This document shows, one piece after another, positions 8,929 to 18,666 of a stretch of 64,000 nucleotides of DNA. Both the position numbers and the translations under genes were made by a program. The notes beneath the pieces were generated by a model that saw only the letters and a program-made list of their open reading frames with translations, did no database searches and had not been told where the DNA came from. Numbering within the stretch: position 1 is the first letter of the stretch; every line of letters starts with the position of its first letter. Source of the DNA: NORP259 sp041398705 (GTDB lineage: Bacteria; Planctomycetota; UBA1135; GCA-002686595). The stretch is taken from positions 1 to 64,000 of the forward strand of contig JAWKUI010000013.1 in assembly GCA_041398705.1 (NCBI GenBank), in the 5' to 3' direction.

Positions 8929-10536
8929 ATGCGCATCCACTCCATCCAACCGTTGCTCTTCTTTGCCCTGATCGGAACTGCGCCGGCGCAAACCGTCTGC
9001 CCCTCGTGGGAAAGCGTTGGAAACACTCCGACCGCTTTGATGTCGGTACGTCGCCTCGCGGCCGCGGACGTCAACCAAGACGGCCTCACGGACATCGTCC
9101 CCATCGATCTCTTCGGTGGTCCTTCGCCCGTTCTGCTCAACAACGGAACCGGCACCTTCAGCCAGGGATTCACCTTCAATCCGGGCCACGAGAACTTCGA
9201 CGCGGCGTTTGCCGACTTCGATGGAGATGGCGACCCGGATTGCATCATGCCGATGCGAGGGGTGATCGGGGGGACCGGCTTTCCGCAGGGGTATGGCTTT
9301 GCGCTGATGTCGAACCTCGGCGGCGGTTCGTTTGGACCCCCTCAGTACCTGTTCCTCGACAGCATCGGGATGGCCCCGCTGGGTATCGCCGTTGGCGACA
9401 TGGACGGGGATGGGGACCCGGATGTGGCCTTCACCGCGGAGAATGCGCCGACGGCGGACTACCGCCTGGGCGTCTGCCTCAATACCGGGGGAACCCTTGG
9501 TATGCCCAGCCTGGTGCCGATGACCCCCGGCATCGGAGAGCTGTGCCTCGGCGACCTGGATGGGGATGGGGATTTGGACGCCCTGCTCCAGACCCAAAAC
9601 GGCTGCCGGGTGGTCTTCGGCAGCGGGCAAGGCACGTTCTTGTCTGGTGCCGGGAGCAGCGTCTACCTCAACAATCCGGGAAGCACCGTGACCTCAGGAG
9701 TGGCCATCGGGGATCTGAACGGAGATGGGTCGTCCGATCTCGTTGTGTCTCGACGCAGCGGACTCACCGTGTGGATCAACAACGGTTCGGGAGCCTTTCC
9801 CACGCTAATCGACAACTACGTGAGCTACAGCTTCTATCCGCGCGACGTGGCCCTGCTGGACTATGACATGGATGGGGACCTCGATCCCGTGATCTGCGAG
9901 TACACCGCCATTCGGGTGTTCCGCAACGACAATCTGACCTTCAATACGTCCTTGATCAATTGGGCGACCGATCCCAACGCTTTGCTCGCGGTGGACACCA
10001 ACGGCGGGGGAGGGCTCGAGATCGTGGCCACGAATGGCTCGACCGGTGGCATCGAGCTGTACGAAGGGGAGAGCGTCTGCGCCAGCCTGTTCTGCCAGTC
10101 GGCCAACCTGAACTCCACGGGCAGCAGCACCCACCTTTGGGCCACCCGCAACGGAGCGCCGGGGTCCGGAGTGCACCTGGAAGCCTTCAGCGGGCCGGCG
10201 GGTGAACTGGGTTACGTATTGCTGGGCACTTCCGCCCAAGCGCCGGGTTCGCCCGTGGGCGGAGGGATCCTCTGCCTGGCCGGCACCCTCGGGCGTTACA
10301 ACGTGATCGGCGGAGCCCTGAACTCGATCGGCCAATTCGATGGAACCGGCGTGCTGCAGAACCTGGTCGGCACATCGCAGACCGGCTCGGGATTCGATGT
10401 CCCGATGGCCCTCCCGCTCGCCGGCAGCCCGACCCTCACCACAGGGCAAACCCTCTACTTCCAACTCTGGCACCGCGATACCCCCATGGCCCCCGGGGCA
10501 TCGAACCTCTCGAACGGCTTGGCCGTGACCTTCTGA
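8929..10536 (+). CDS. Secreted FG-GAP/VCBS repeat protein with lineage-type C-terminal module
   Basis: The 535-residue protein starts with a signal peptide (MRIHSIQPLLFFALIGTAPA, cleavage near APAQ). The ATG at 8929 is chosen because it starts this signal. Residues about 25-370 contain at least six FG-GAP/VCBS calcium-binding repeats with the D-x-D/N-x-D-G signature (DVNQDGLTD, DFDGDGDPD, DMDGDGDPD, DLDGDGDLD, DLNGDGSSD, DYDMDGDLD), which build a beta-propeller. The last ~130 residues form a separate domain shared with the protein at 25338-26636 (SGxGFDVPMALP and QLWHR motifs). Such proteins act outside the cell, often in adhesion or binding; the ligand is unknown. A hairpin follows the stop. 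Confidence 0.85.
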   Translation: MRIHSIQPLLFFALIGTAPAQTVCPSWESVGNTPTALMSVRRLAAADVNQDGLTDIVPIDLFGGPSPVLLNNGTGTFSQGFTFNPGHENFDAAFADFDGDGDPDCIMPMRGVIGGTGFPQGYGFALMSNLGGGSFGPPQYLFLDSIGMAPLGIAVGDMDGDGDPDVAFTAENAPTADYRLGVCLNTGGTLGMPSLVPMTPGIGELCLGDLDGDGDLDALLQTQNGCRVVFGSGQGTFLSGAGSSVYLNNPGSTVTSGVAIGDLNGDGSSDLVVSRRSGLTVWINNGSGAFPTLIDNYVSYSFYPRDVALLDYDMDGDLDPVICEYTAIRVFRNDNLTFNTSLINWATDPNALLAVDTNGGGGLEIVATNGSTGGIELYEGESVCASLFCQSANLNSTGSSTHLWATRNGAPGSGVHLEAFSGPAGELGYVLLGTSAQAPGSPVGGGILCLAGTLGRYNVIGGALNSIGQFDGTGVLQNLVGTSQTGSGFDVPMALPLAGSPTLTTGQTLYFQLWHRDTPMAPGASNLSNGLAVTF

Positions 10537-10548
10537 GCCCACCTCCGC

Positions 10549-10578
10549 ACGGGGCCCGGTGGACAGACCGGGCTCCGT
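10549..10578. terminator. Bidirectional hairpin terminator
   Basis: 12-bp stem with one G-T pair and a 6-base loop, midway between the stops of the FG-GAP gene (10536) and the DUF1501 gene (10593). Confidence 0.7.
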
Positions 10579-10592
10579 ACGAACCTTGAAAC

Positions 10593-12032
10593 CTATGCGA
10601 GCAGGTCCCGGACCACGCGGCCGGCGACGTCGGTGAGGCGGTATTGGCGGCCTTGGTGGGCGTAGATCAGGCGTTCGTGGTCGATGCCGAGTTGGTGCAG
10701 CAGGGTGGCGTGTAGGTCGTGTACGGAGACGGGGTTCTCGACGATGTTGTAGCCGTAGTCGTCGGTGGCGCCGTAGACGATGCCGGGCTGGAAGCCGCCG
10801 CCGGCGACCCACATGGTGAAGGCGCGCGGGTGGTGGTCGCGGCCGTAGTTGGTCTGGGTGAGGGTGCCCTGGCTGTAGACGGTGCGGCCGAACTCGCCGC
10901 CCCAGAGCACGAGGGTCTCGTCGAGCAAACCGGTGCGTTCCAGGTCGCGGATCAGGCCGGCGAGGGGCTGGTCGACGGCTTTGCACTGCAGGCGGATCTC
11001 GCCGGGCAGGTTGTTGTGCGCATCCCAGCCGCGCATGAAGAGCTGGATGAAGCGCACGTCGCGCTGGGCGAGGCGGCGGGCGAGCAGGCAGTTGGAGGCG
11101 AAGGTGCCGGGCTTGCGCACCTCGTCCCCGTAGAGGGCGAGGGTCTCTTCGGATTCGCTCGAAAGGTCGGTGAGTTCGGGCACCGACATCTGCATGCGAT
11201 AGGCCATTTCGGCCTGTTCGATGCGCGTCTGGATGCCCGGATCGAAACGTTCGCGGGCTTCGTGTTCGTTGAGTTCCGTCGCGAGGTCGAGCATCGCGCG
11301 GCGTTCGCTGCGGGGCAGGCCGGACGGGTCGCGCAGGAAGAGCACCGGGTCGGCGCCGCTGCGGATCTTGCAGCCCGCGTGGGATCCGTTCAGGAACCCG
11401 CTGCCCCAGAAACGCTCGGACAGGGCCTGCATGTTGCCGAAACCCTGGGAGATCAGCACCACAAAGGCGGGCAGGTCGCGGTTGGCGCTGCCCAGGCCAT
11501 AACTCAGCCACGAACCGAAACTCGGGCGGCCGGGTTGTTGGCTGCCGGTCTCCATGAACGTGATCGCCGGCTCATGGTTGATCGCGTCGGTGTGCATCGA
11601 GCGGATGAAACACAAACGATCGGCGACGCCGGCCAGGTGCGGCATGAGCTCACTGATCCACACGCCGTCCTGCTGGTTCTTATGCTTCTGGAATTCGAAC
11701 AGCGACGGCGCCACGGGGAACTTCGCCTGGCCCGAGGTCATCGTGGTCAGGCGTTGGCCCTGACGGATTGAGTCGGGCAGTTCTTCACCAAACCGCTCGC
11801 GCAGGTTCGGCTTGTAGTCGAACAGGTCGAGTTGGCTCGGTGCGCCTTCCATGTGCAGGTAGATCACCCGCTTGGCACGCATGGGCAGGTGCAGGCCGGG
11901 CGGCGGCCCGTCCTGCAGAATGCCCGCGAGGGCCTGGCGTCCGAGCAGGCCGGCCAAGGTGGCGGCACCCAGGCCGAATAAACGCCGGCGCGTCAGCAGG
12001 CGCCGCGACAGATCGAAGGGGTCGGGATTCAT
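10593..12032 (-). CDS. DUF1501 protein with Tat signal
   Basis: The 479-residue protein belongs to the DUF1501 family, typical of Planctomycetota and related to sulfatase/alkaline phosphatase-fold proteins. The N-terminus has a twin-arginine signal (TRRRLFGLGAATLAGLLG), so it is exported folded. Family motifs include YLHMEGAPSQLDLFDYKP near residue 60, HTDAINHEPA and WGGEFGRTVYSQG, which carry conserved His, Asp and Glu residues. The ATG at 12032 overlaps the stop of the upstream DUF1553 gene (ATGA), so the two are translationally coupled. The pair is a planctomycete signature; the substrate is unknown. Confidence 0.92.
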   Translation of the reverse strand: MNPDPFDLSRRLLTRRRLFGLGAATLAGLLGRQALAGILQDGPPPGLHLPMRAKRVIYLHMEGAPSQLDLFDYKPNLRERFGEELPDSIRQGQRLTTMTSGQAKFPVAPSLFEFQKHKNQQDGVWISELMPHLAGVADRLCFIRSMHTDAINHEPAITFMETGSQQPGRPSFGSWLSYGLGSANRDLPAFVVLISQGFGNMQALSERFWGSGFLNGSHAGCKIRSGADPVLFLRDPSGLPRSERRAMLDLATELNEHEARERFDPGIQTRIEQAEMAYRMQMSVPELTDLSSESEETLALYGDEVRKPGTFASNCLLARRLAQRDVRFIQLFMRGWDAHNNLPGEIRLQCKAVDQPLAGLIRDLERTGLLDETLVLWGGEFGRTVYSQGTLTQTNYGRDHHPRAFTMWVAGGGFQPGIVYGATDDYGYNIVENPVSVHDLHATLLHQLGIDHERLIYAHQGRQYRLTDVAGRVVRDLLA

Positions 12033-15000
12033 CCGTTCGTGAGGCTGCTGTGGTGGTTGAGGAGGCCGTGGGCGATCAGCGTCCAGGCGGCGAGTTGCGC
12101 GCGGTCGAGGGCGCCGGGGATCGGCGTCACGCCGCCTTCGAGCCAACCCTGTCCGGCACCGGGATCCTCGCGGTAGCGCTGCTCGGCCTGCGCCAGGTAT
12201 CGCTGCAGGAGTTCGAGCTCCGTGCCGTCGGGCGCGCGGCCGCACAGGCGCCGGAACATGTGCACCAGGCGGGCGCGGGTATCCCCCGATTCCGCGAGCG
12301 TGCGCGCCGCCAGCACCCGGGCCGCCTCACGGAACTGCTCATCGTTCCAAAGGGCCAGGGCCTGCAAGGGCGTCTCCGTGCGCGCGCGCGTCACCACGCA
12401 CGACTCGCGCGTGGGGGCGTCGAAGATCATCATCGTCGGCGGCGGACAGGCGCGTTTCCAGTACGTGTAGAGGCTGCGGCGATGCAGGTCGCCGTCCATG
12501 CCGCGCTCGAAGAAGCGCGTGTTGGAGGCGGGCATGGCCACCTCGCGCCAGAGGCCTTCGGGCTGGTAGGGTTTGACCGAAGGACCGCCGAAGGACTCGT
12601 CGAGAAGGCCGGCGGCGTACAGGGCCTGGTCGCGCAGGCGCTCCGCGTCGAGCCGCAGGCGCGGATGGTGGCTGAGGCGCGTATTGTCGGGGTCGGCTTC
12701 GAGGGCGGCGGCGCTCGCCGTGGCCGACTGCCGATAGGTGCGGCTGTTCACAATCAGCGACAGCAGGTGCTGCCGGTCAAAACCGCTTTCGACGAACTCC
12801 ACCGCCAGCCAATCGAGCAGTTCCGGGTGGCTCGGCCACGCGCCCTGGAAGCCGAAGTCGCCGGACGTGGCCACCAGGCCGCGGCCGAAGATCTGCTGCC
12901 AAAGTCGGTTGACCGCCACGCGCGCCACGAGCGGGTTGTCCGGGGCGCACAACCAACGCGCGAGGTCGAGGCGGGTGAGGCCCTGGGCGGGGGCGCCCTG
13001 CACCAGCGCGGCGGGCAGGTGCGCGGCGACTGGGCGCTGCTTGTCGGGGTGGTCGTATTGGCCACGCGCGAGCACGAAAACTTCGCGCGGCATGGCGCGG
13101 TCGCGCATGACCATCGTGCGCGGCACGGCGGCGTTCAGCGTGTCCCGTTGCGCCACGAGGTCATTGCGGGTGGCTTCGCGCGCGGCGTAGTGGGGGGAAT
13201 GGCGCCGGCGCCAGGCGTCCTTGGCGACCGCGAGCCGTTCGGCGGTGGCCTCGCCAGTGCCCTGGACCAGCAGCGGCAGGAACTGCGCCTGCACTCCCGG
13301 CAGGGGGGCCACCGCTTCGAAGGCGAAACCCGCCGCGCCGCCGGTGTTGATCACCTCGAGCACCAGCGTATTGCGGCCCGCCTGCAAAGCGAGTTTGGCA
13401 CGGTCCTGATCGAGCGAACAACCGCGGTCCACGCGCCGTTCAGCCACCTGCGCTCCGTTCAGGAACAGCCGGAAACCGTCGTCCGAGCCCAGGGCCACCT
13501 CGATCTCCATCGGGGCCGCGCAGTAGATCTCGCGCGCGACGAAATGCACGTTGCGGCCATCCGACAGGGAATTCACCACACCATCGCGGAACTCGGCGCG
13601 GTAGTTCCAAGCGATCTTGTCGCCGGCGAACTTCGCCTCGAAATCGACCGGACCTTCGGGGCCAAAGGTCGCCGTGTAGGGTTCGGAGCCGTCCAGTTCG
13701 AAGGGCCCCGCGTGGTACCACCGACCGAACATCGGGGGCACCTGGGCTAGGTTCTCCTCCGGCAACGAAGCCACGTGCAGTCCGATGTGGCCGAGCGTGT
13801 GCTGCGCGTAGATGCTCAGGTACTCCAGGTCGATTTCGAGCCGGGTGCCGCCTTCGAAGCCAAACGCCTTATCCGCCAGCAACCACAATACGCGCTCCCC
13901 GTCCTTGCGGTGCGCGTCGATGGCCCAACCCTTCGACGGCCCGCGCAGCAGGCGCTGTTCGTGGTAGTCCTCGTTGCCCTGGGCATGGTCGGCCCACAGC
14001 CAAGTCCATTCGAGTTCGCGGGTCCGCGTTGGGTCCACGATCGAAACCGCGCGCGCATGCACCGCCGTGAGCACCGCGTTGCCGTTGGCGGCGCGGCCGG
14101 GTCTACCGAGCGGCAGGTCGGGGTGGCCGAGTGCATCGATTTCGAGCAGGCGCAGATCCGTGGCCTGGGTTTCGAGCACGACGTGCTGCACCTCGGTGGC
14201 CGGGTTCTCGCCCGAAGCGAGCACGGTGCCGGCGGCGGTCACCGTCAACGTGGTGCCCTTGTCCGCGTGCGCGGCGACCACGGTGCTTGGCTGCCAAGCG
14301 AGGCCCACGGTGGCGGGCAGGTCCCGCTGGAAGGCCTGCCATGCTTCGACCTCGGCGGGTTCCATCTCCAGCAACGCCGCTTCGGCCGCGGTGATCGCGC
14401 CCGCCAGCCGTTCGCGCTCGCGCGTCTGCTCGGCGGTCGGCACTTCGAGATTCGGCGCAAACGCCCGTTTCGGGTCGGGCTCCTGGCTATAGAGCCCGAC
14501 TTCGTCGTTGTGCGCGAAGAAGGCGAACAGCCCGTAGTAGTCCTCCTGCGGGAACGGATCGAACTTGTGGTCGTGGCAGCGCGCGCAGCCCAAGGTCACG
14601 CCGAGGAACACCTGCGCGGTGGTTTCCGCCCGGTCGGCGGCGTACTCGACGAGGTACTCGGCATCGATGGCGCCACCTTCGTCGGTGATCACGTGGTTGC
14701 GCAGGAACCCTGTCGCCACCTGCCCGTCGATGCCCGCATCGGGCAGCAGGTCGCCGGCGAGCTGCAGGGTCACGAAGCGGTCGAAGGGCATGTTGTCGCG
14801 GTACGCGCGCAGCACCCAATCGCGCCAAGGCCAGATCTGCCGGCCCGCATCGGTGTGGATGCCGTTGGTGTCCGCATAACGCGCCTGGTCGAGCCACGGG
14901 CTCGCCATGCGTTCGGCGTGGCGGCTCCGATAGGGCTCCTCGGTCATGAGCCGCGTCACCAGGGTCGCCCAGGCTAGGTCCGGGTCACAGGTAGCGAGCG

Positions 15001-15595
15001 CACCGAGATAGGCATCCAGCTCCTCGGGCGTGGGAGGCAAACCGGTCAGGTCGAGGAACAGGCGGCGCACCGCGATGGCGGCATCGGCGGGCGGCGCGGG
15101 TTCAAGCCCGGCCTGTTCGAGGCCTTGGCCAATGAAGAAGTCGATGGCGTTCTCCGTGCCCGCGGGCAACGCCGCCTTCTGCGGAGGAATCCACGCCCAG
15201 TGGGGTTCGTACTGGGCGCCCTGTTCGATCCAGCGGCCCACCAAGGCGCGCTCTTCTTCGGAAAGCGGCTTGCGGTGCGAATCGGCGGGCGGCATGCGCT
15301 CTTCCTCATCGTCGCAGGCGAGCCGGTACCACAGCTCCGAGGCCGACAGGTCGCCGGGCACGATCGCAGCCACCCCGTCGCGGACGCGCAGGGCCTCGTC
15401 GCGCAGGTCGAGCCGCAGCTCCGCCTCGCGCCGCGACGGATCGGGGCCGTGGCAATGGAAGCAGCGGTCCGAAAGGATCGGACGGATGTCGCGGCCGTAG
15501 GAGACCGGGGCGGGGTCGCCGGGTCGAACCGCGGTGGCGGCCAGGACCGGGAGCAGCAGGGAGGCGGTGGCGAGGCCGGACAGGGGAAGCGGCAT
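12029..15595 (-). CDS. DUF1549/DUF1553 planctomycete cytochrome-domain protein
   Basis: The 1188-residue exported protein has a signal peptide, then a planctomycete cytochrome C domain with a haem motif CFHCH (Cys45, Cys48, His49). This is followed by DUF1549, with a second CxxCH (CARCHDHKFDPF), a central insert of about 450 residues with a beta-sandwich, PA14-like stretch (GSDDGFRLFLNG), and a C-terminal DUF1553 domain. This order is standard for PSCyt1-PSCyt2-PSD1 proteins. It is coupled to the DUF1501 gene by an ATGA overlap. The ATG at 15595 is chosen because it starts the signal peptide and lies 6 bases after TACCCT. A redox role is inferred only from the haem motifs. Confidence 0.93.
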   Translation of the reverse strand: MPLPLSGLATASLLLPVLAATAVRPGDPAPVSYGRDIRPILSDRCFHCHGPDPSRREAELRLDLRDEALRVRDGVAAIVPGDLSASELWYRLACDDEEERMPPADSHRKPLSEEERALVGRWIEQGAQYEPHWAWIPPQKAALPAGTENAIDFFIGQGLEQAGLEPAPPADAAIAVRRLFLDLTGLPPTPEELDAYLGALATCDPDLAWATLVTRLMTEEPYRSRHAERMASPWLDQARYADTNGIHTDAGRQIWPWRDWVLRAYRDNMPFDRFVTLQLAGDLLPDAGIDGQVATGFLRNHVITDEGGAIDAEYLVEYAADRAETTAQVFLGVTLGCARCHDHKFDPFPQEDYYGLFAFFAHNDEVGLYSQEPDPKRAFAPNLEVPTAEQTRERERLAGAITAAEAALLEMEPAEVEAWQAFQRDLPATVGLAWQPSTVVAAHADKGTTLTVTAAGTVLASGENPATEVQHVVLETQATDLRLLEIDALGHPDLPLGRPGRAANGNAVLTAVHARAVSIVDPTRTRELEWTWLWADHAQGNEDYHEQRLLRGPSKGWAIDAHRKDGERVLWLLADKAFGFEGGTRLEIDLEYLSIYAQHTLGHIGLHVASLPEENLAQVPPMFGRWYHAGPFELDGSEPYTATFGPEGPVDFEAKFAGDKIAWNYRAEFRDGVVNSLSDGRNVHFVAREIYCAAPMEIEVALGSDDGFRLFLNGAQVAERRVDRGCSLDQDRAKLALQAGRNTLVLEVINTGGAAGFAFEAVAPLPGVQAQFLPLLVQGTGEATAERLAVAKDAWRRRHSPHYAAREATRNDLVAQRDTLNAAVPRTMVMRDRAMPREVFVLARGQYDHPDKQRPVAAHLPAALVQGAPAQGLTRLDLARWLCAPDNPLVARVAVNRLWQQIFGRGLVATSGDFGFQGAWPSHPELLDWLAVEFVESGFDRQHLLSLIVNSRTYRQSATASAAALEADPDNTRLSHHPRLRLDAERLRDQALYAAGLLDESFGGPSVKPYQPEGLWREVAMPASNTRFFERGMDGDLHRRSLYTYWKRACPPPTMMIFDAPTRESCVVTRARTETPLQALALWNDEQFREAARVLAARTLAESGDTRARLVHMFRRLCGRAPDGTELELLQRYLAQAEQRYREDPGAGQGWLEGGVTPIPGALDRAQLAAWTLIAHGLLNHHSSLTNG

Positions 15596-15601
15596 GGCCA
15601 C

Positions 15602-15607
15602 AGGGTA
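15602..15607 (-). promoter_or_regulatory. -10-like TACCCT before DUF1553 gene
   Basis: TANNNT hexamer on the minus strand ending 6 bases before the ATG at 15595, consistent with a leaderless promoter. Confidence 0.5.
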
Positions 15608-15728
15608 GCCCGCCGCGGCGATTTTGTGCGGACCTGTACCCGCGGGCGAACTGCCCTGGGAAAGCCCTGGTCCCGCCGCGCCGCCTCCGGCATCCTGGGC
15701 CCGCTCCCGTCCCACGCCGCAAAGCCCC

Positions 15729-16496
15729 ATGGATATCGTCACCTGGAACGTCAACTCGGTGCGCGCGCGCCTGCCGCGCGTGCTGGAATTCCTCGACTCC
15801 CGCCGCCCCGACGTGGTCTGCCTGCAGGAGATCAAGGTGATCGACGAGGGGTTTCCGCGGGAACCGATCGAAGACCTGGGGTACTCGATCGAGACGTTTG
15901 GTCAGAAGACTTACAACGGCGTGGCGGTGCTCTCGAAACACCGCATGGAGGACGTGCGGCGCGGGTTCCCGACCGATGGGCCCGACGCGGCGGCGCGCGC
16001 CATCGCGGTCACGATCGGCGACGTGATCCTGCTGAACCTGTACGTGGTCAACGGCAAGGAGGTCGGCGACGTCAAGTACCACCACAAACTCGAGTGGTTG
16101 GATCAGCTCGCCACCTACGTGGCCCAGGAGTTCCCGATGGGGGAGAAGGTGGTGCTCACCGGCGACTTCAACATCACCTTCGACGACCGCGACGTCTACG
16201 ATCCCGAGGCGTGGCGCGAGCGCATCCTGTGCAGCACCCCCGAGCGCGAGGCTTTGGCCAAGGTCATGCAGCCGGGCCTGATCGACGCCTTCCGCCACTT
16301 CCACGACGAAGCAGGCGTCTATACGTGGTGGGACTTCCGCACGCGGGGCTTCCAGCGCGGCAACGGCCTGCGTATCGACCACTTCCTGGTTTCGCAGCCC
16401 GCCCTGGACGCCAGCGAAGACGTCTGGGTGGATATGGAGTTCCGCGACGGAGAGAAACCCTCCGACCACGCGCCGGTGTTCTTACGCCTGCGCTGA
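15729..16496 (+). CDS. xth: Exodeoxyribonuclease III
   Basis: The 255-residue protein belongs to the EEP nuclease superfamily, AP endonuclease/ExoIII group, which cleaves DNA at abasic sites during base-excision repair. Key residues are visible: Asn in TWNVNSVRARL, the metal-binding Glu in CLQEIK, the catalytic GDFNIT motif, and the C-terminal IDHFL and SDHAPV motifs. The length is typical. The ATG at 15729 starts exactly at the MDIVTWNVNS N-terminus of the family. The 3' end overlaps the converging LON-domain gene by 15 bases. Confidence 0.95.
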   Translation: MDIVTWNVNSVRARLPRVLEFLDSRRPDVVCLQEIKVIDEGFPREPIEDLGYSIETFGQKTYNGVAVLSKHRMEDVRRGFPTDGPDAAARAIAVTIGDVILLNLYVVNGKEVGDVKYHHKLEWLDQLATYVAQEFPMGEKVVLTGDFNITFDDRDVYDPEAWRERILCSTPEREALAKVMQPGLIDAFRHFHDEAGVYTWWDFRTRGFQRGNGLRIDHFLVSQPALDASEDVWVDMEFRDGEKPSDHAPVFLRLR

Positions 16497-17123
16497 GTCG
16501 GGCGGGAAGCCGAAGTGGGCGGCGAGGGCCAGGGAGGCGCGCTGTTCCACGTCGGGTTCGACGAACACGGCTTCGAGCACCGATTGGGGGGCTTCGAGCT
16601 TCTGCACCAGGAGATCGACGAGCACCTCGAGGGGCAGCTCTTCGGGCAGTTCGTCCTTGGACTTGAGCCGCGAGCGCACCGCCTTGCGCAGCTGGCGCAC
16701 GAGGCGCTCGGTGCGGTCCTCCGCCGGTTCGGTCTCGGGCAGGGGCGCCACGCGCACCAGCCGGTAGGGGTGCTCGGACGGCACCTCTTGGATGGTCACC
16801 CGGCCGCGGCCGAGCACCCAGATCAGGTACCGGCCGTCATCGGTCTTGTCGTAGCGCACCACCTCGCCGAGCCCCGCCACGGACAACACCGGGGGCGGGC
16901 CGCCTTCGGTGCGCCGTTCGAGCAGGGTGCCCACCACGAGCTGGCCGCTGGCGTCGAGGATGTCGCGCATGAGCGCCTTGTAGCGGTCCTCGAAGATGTG
17001 CAGCGGAAGCAGCTGATGCGGGTACAGAAAGACCCGCGGCAGGGGCAGCAGCGGGATTTCGGGGCCGCTTTGGGCGAGGTCCGGCCGCGGGGGCCAGGTG
17101 TCCGGGATGCGTTGCTCAGCCAT
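16482..17123 (-). CDS. LON substrate-binding domain protein
   Basis: The 213-residue protein is a stand-alone LON N-terminal domain (PF02190 type): IPLLPLPRVFLYPHQLLPLHIFEDRYKAL is spread over the first strand-loop, followed by GRGRV and YRLVRV segments and a helical C-terminus. It lacks the ATPase and protease parts of Lon. Such proteins are common but their role is not settled; substrate recognition or folding is suggested by the domain. A TATGAT hexamer lies 11 bases upstream of the ATG. It converges on and overlaps the xth gene by 15 bases. Confidence 0.85.
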   Translation of the reverse strand: MAEQRIPDTWPPRPDLAQSGPEIPLLPLPRVFLYPHQLLPLHIFEDRYKALMRDILDASGQLVVGTLLERRTEGGPPPVLSVAGLGEVVRYDKTDDGRYLIWVLGRGRVTIQEVPSEHPYRLVRVAPLPETEPAEDRTERLVRQLRKAVRSRLKSKDELPEELPLEVLVDLLVQKLEAPQSVLEAVFVEPDVEQRASLALAAHFGFPPDSAQA

Positions 17124-17387
17124 CGGAGACCCCTATCATAGGCCAGGGCGGGGGGGGAACCTTCCCCAGGGTGGGCAACGGGGTGTCCACGTTGTTGTAA
17201 GTGGCTTTTGTGAAATGCCTTATGGCTGGAAGTCCGGTCGGCGCGCGCGCCGCTGGGGCCCTGTAGCCCCCTTCTCGGGCCCCTGGGGCTTGCCCCCCCG
17301 GCGCAATCGGCCCCGCTCCGGTTGCGGGCCCCGTGGGGCAGTCCTATTCTGGTCGCCTCAAAATCCGATTCGGCCCCGCCCCCGCCC

Positions 17388-18581
17388 ATGAGCTCCCCTT
17401 CCCACCCCCAAGTCGTGGTCACCCACGCCCTGCGCACTCCCATCGGCAGGTACCTGGGATCCTTCGCCGACCTCAGCGGGGTCGACCTGGGAACGAGTGT
17501 GGTGCGTGACCTGCTGTCGCGTCCGGGGGTGCCGGTGGACCAGATCAGCGAGGTCTTTTTCGGCAACGGTCGCCAGGCCGGTGGCGGTCCGAACCCCGCG
17601 CGGCAGGTGACCGTGCGCGGCGGGTTGCCGGATAGCGTGTACGCCACGACCATCAACATGGCGTGCGGCAGCGGTCTCAAGTCGATCCAACTGGGCCAGG
17701 ATGCGATCCGCCTCGGGCGGGCGCGCGCGGTGCTCGTGGGTGGGCTCGAAAGCATGAGCGGTCTGCCGTTCTTCCTGCCCAAGTTCCGCCGCGGCTATCG
17801 TCTCGGCCATGACAAGGTCGTCGACGCGATGTACCGCGACGGTTTCGACTGCCCGCTGGCGGAGATGGTGATGGGGGCGACCGCGGAAGGTCTGGCCCAG
17901 GAACTCGGCATTAGCCGGGCGCAGCAGGACGAGTTCGCCCTCGGCAGCCAGCAGAAGGCCGCCGCCGCCCAAGCCGCGGGCCGTTTTGACGCGGAGATCT
18001 CCAAGGTGGAAGTCGTCGGTCGCAAGGGCACCACCGTGGTGTCGGCCGATGAACACCTGCGCCCCGACACGACCATGGAGAGCCTGGCGTCCCTGCCGCC
18101 GGTCTTCGACCGCAGCAAAGGCACGGTGACCGCCGGCAACTCGTCGGGCATTACCGACGGCGCCGCGGCGCTGCTCCTAATGGACGCGGAACTAGCCGCC
18201 GCCCAGGGCCTCCAGCCCCTGGCCGTGCTCGGCGAAACCCGCGCCGCCGGTGTGGATCCCAAGGTCATGGGCATCGGCCCGGTGCCCGCCGTGCGCGCCC
18301 TCGAAGCCGTCAATGGCATGGGGGTCGATGCGTACGACCTGATCGAACTCAACGAAGCGTTCGCCGCCCAGGTCCTGGCCTGCGACCGCGAGCTGAAGTT
18401 GCCGATGGACCGTGTGAACGTGAACGGCGGTTCGATCGCGCTCGGCCACCCGATCGGCGCCACCGGCGCGCGCATCGTGGTGACGATGCTGCACGAGATG
18501 GCGCGCCGCGACGCCAAACACGGCCTCGCGACCCTGTGCATCTCCGGCGGCATGGGCCTAGCGACGGCCTTCCACCGGTAG
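17388..18581 (+). CDS. Thiolase (acetyl-CoA C-acyltransferase)
   Basis: The 397-residue protein makes or cleaves 3-ketoacyl-CoA. The active-site Cys (about residue 93, NMACGSGLKS), the conserved GHPIGATG His and the C-terminal catalytic Cys (CISGGMG) are present, as are the NEAFAAQ and GNSSGITDGAA motifs. It is the first gene of a seven-gene plus-strand block with hydroxyacyl-CoA dehydrogenase, crotonase and a second thiolase. Whether it degrades fatty acids or condenses acetyl-CoA cannot be told from sequence alone. A TATTCT hexamer lies 37 bases before the ATG, giving a short leader of about 30 bases. Confidence 0.92.
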   Translation: MSSPSHPQVVVTHALRTPIGRYLGSFADLSGVDLGTSVVRDLLSRPGVPVDQISEVFFGNGRQAGGGPNPARQVTVRGGLPDSVYATTINMACGSGLKSIQLGQDAIRLGRARAVLVGGLESMSGLPFFLPKFRRGYRLGHDKVVDAMYRDGFDCPLAEMVMGATAEGLAQELGISRAQQDEFALGSQQKAAAAQAAGRFDAEISKVEVVGRKGTTVVSADEHLRPDTTMESLASLPPVFDRSKGTVTAGNSSGITDGAAALLLMDAELAAAQGLQPLAVLGETRAAGVDPKVMGIGPVPAVRALEAVNGMGVDAYDLIELNEAFAAQVLACDRELKLPMDRVNVNGGSIALGHPIGATGARIVVTMLHEMARRDAKHGLATLCISGGMGLATAFHR

Positions 18582-18666
18582 ACCCAGGACCAAGAACCTC
18601 CCAAGGGGCCCGCACGGCGGGTCCAATCCTCGAATCCTTCCCCCAGCACCCAAGAGCGGACCCCCA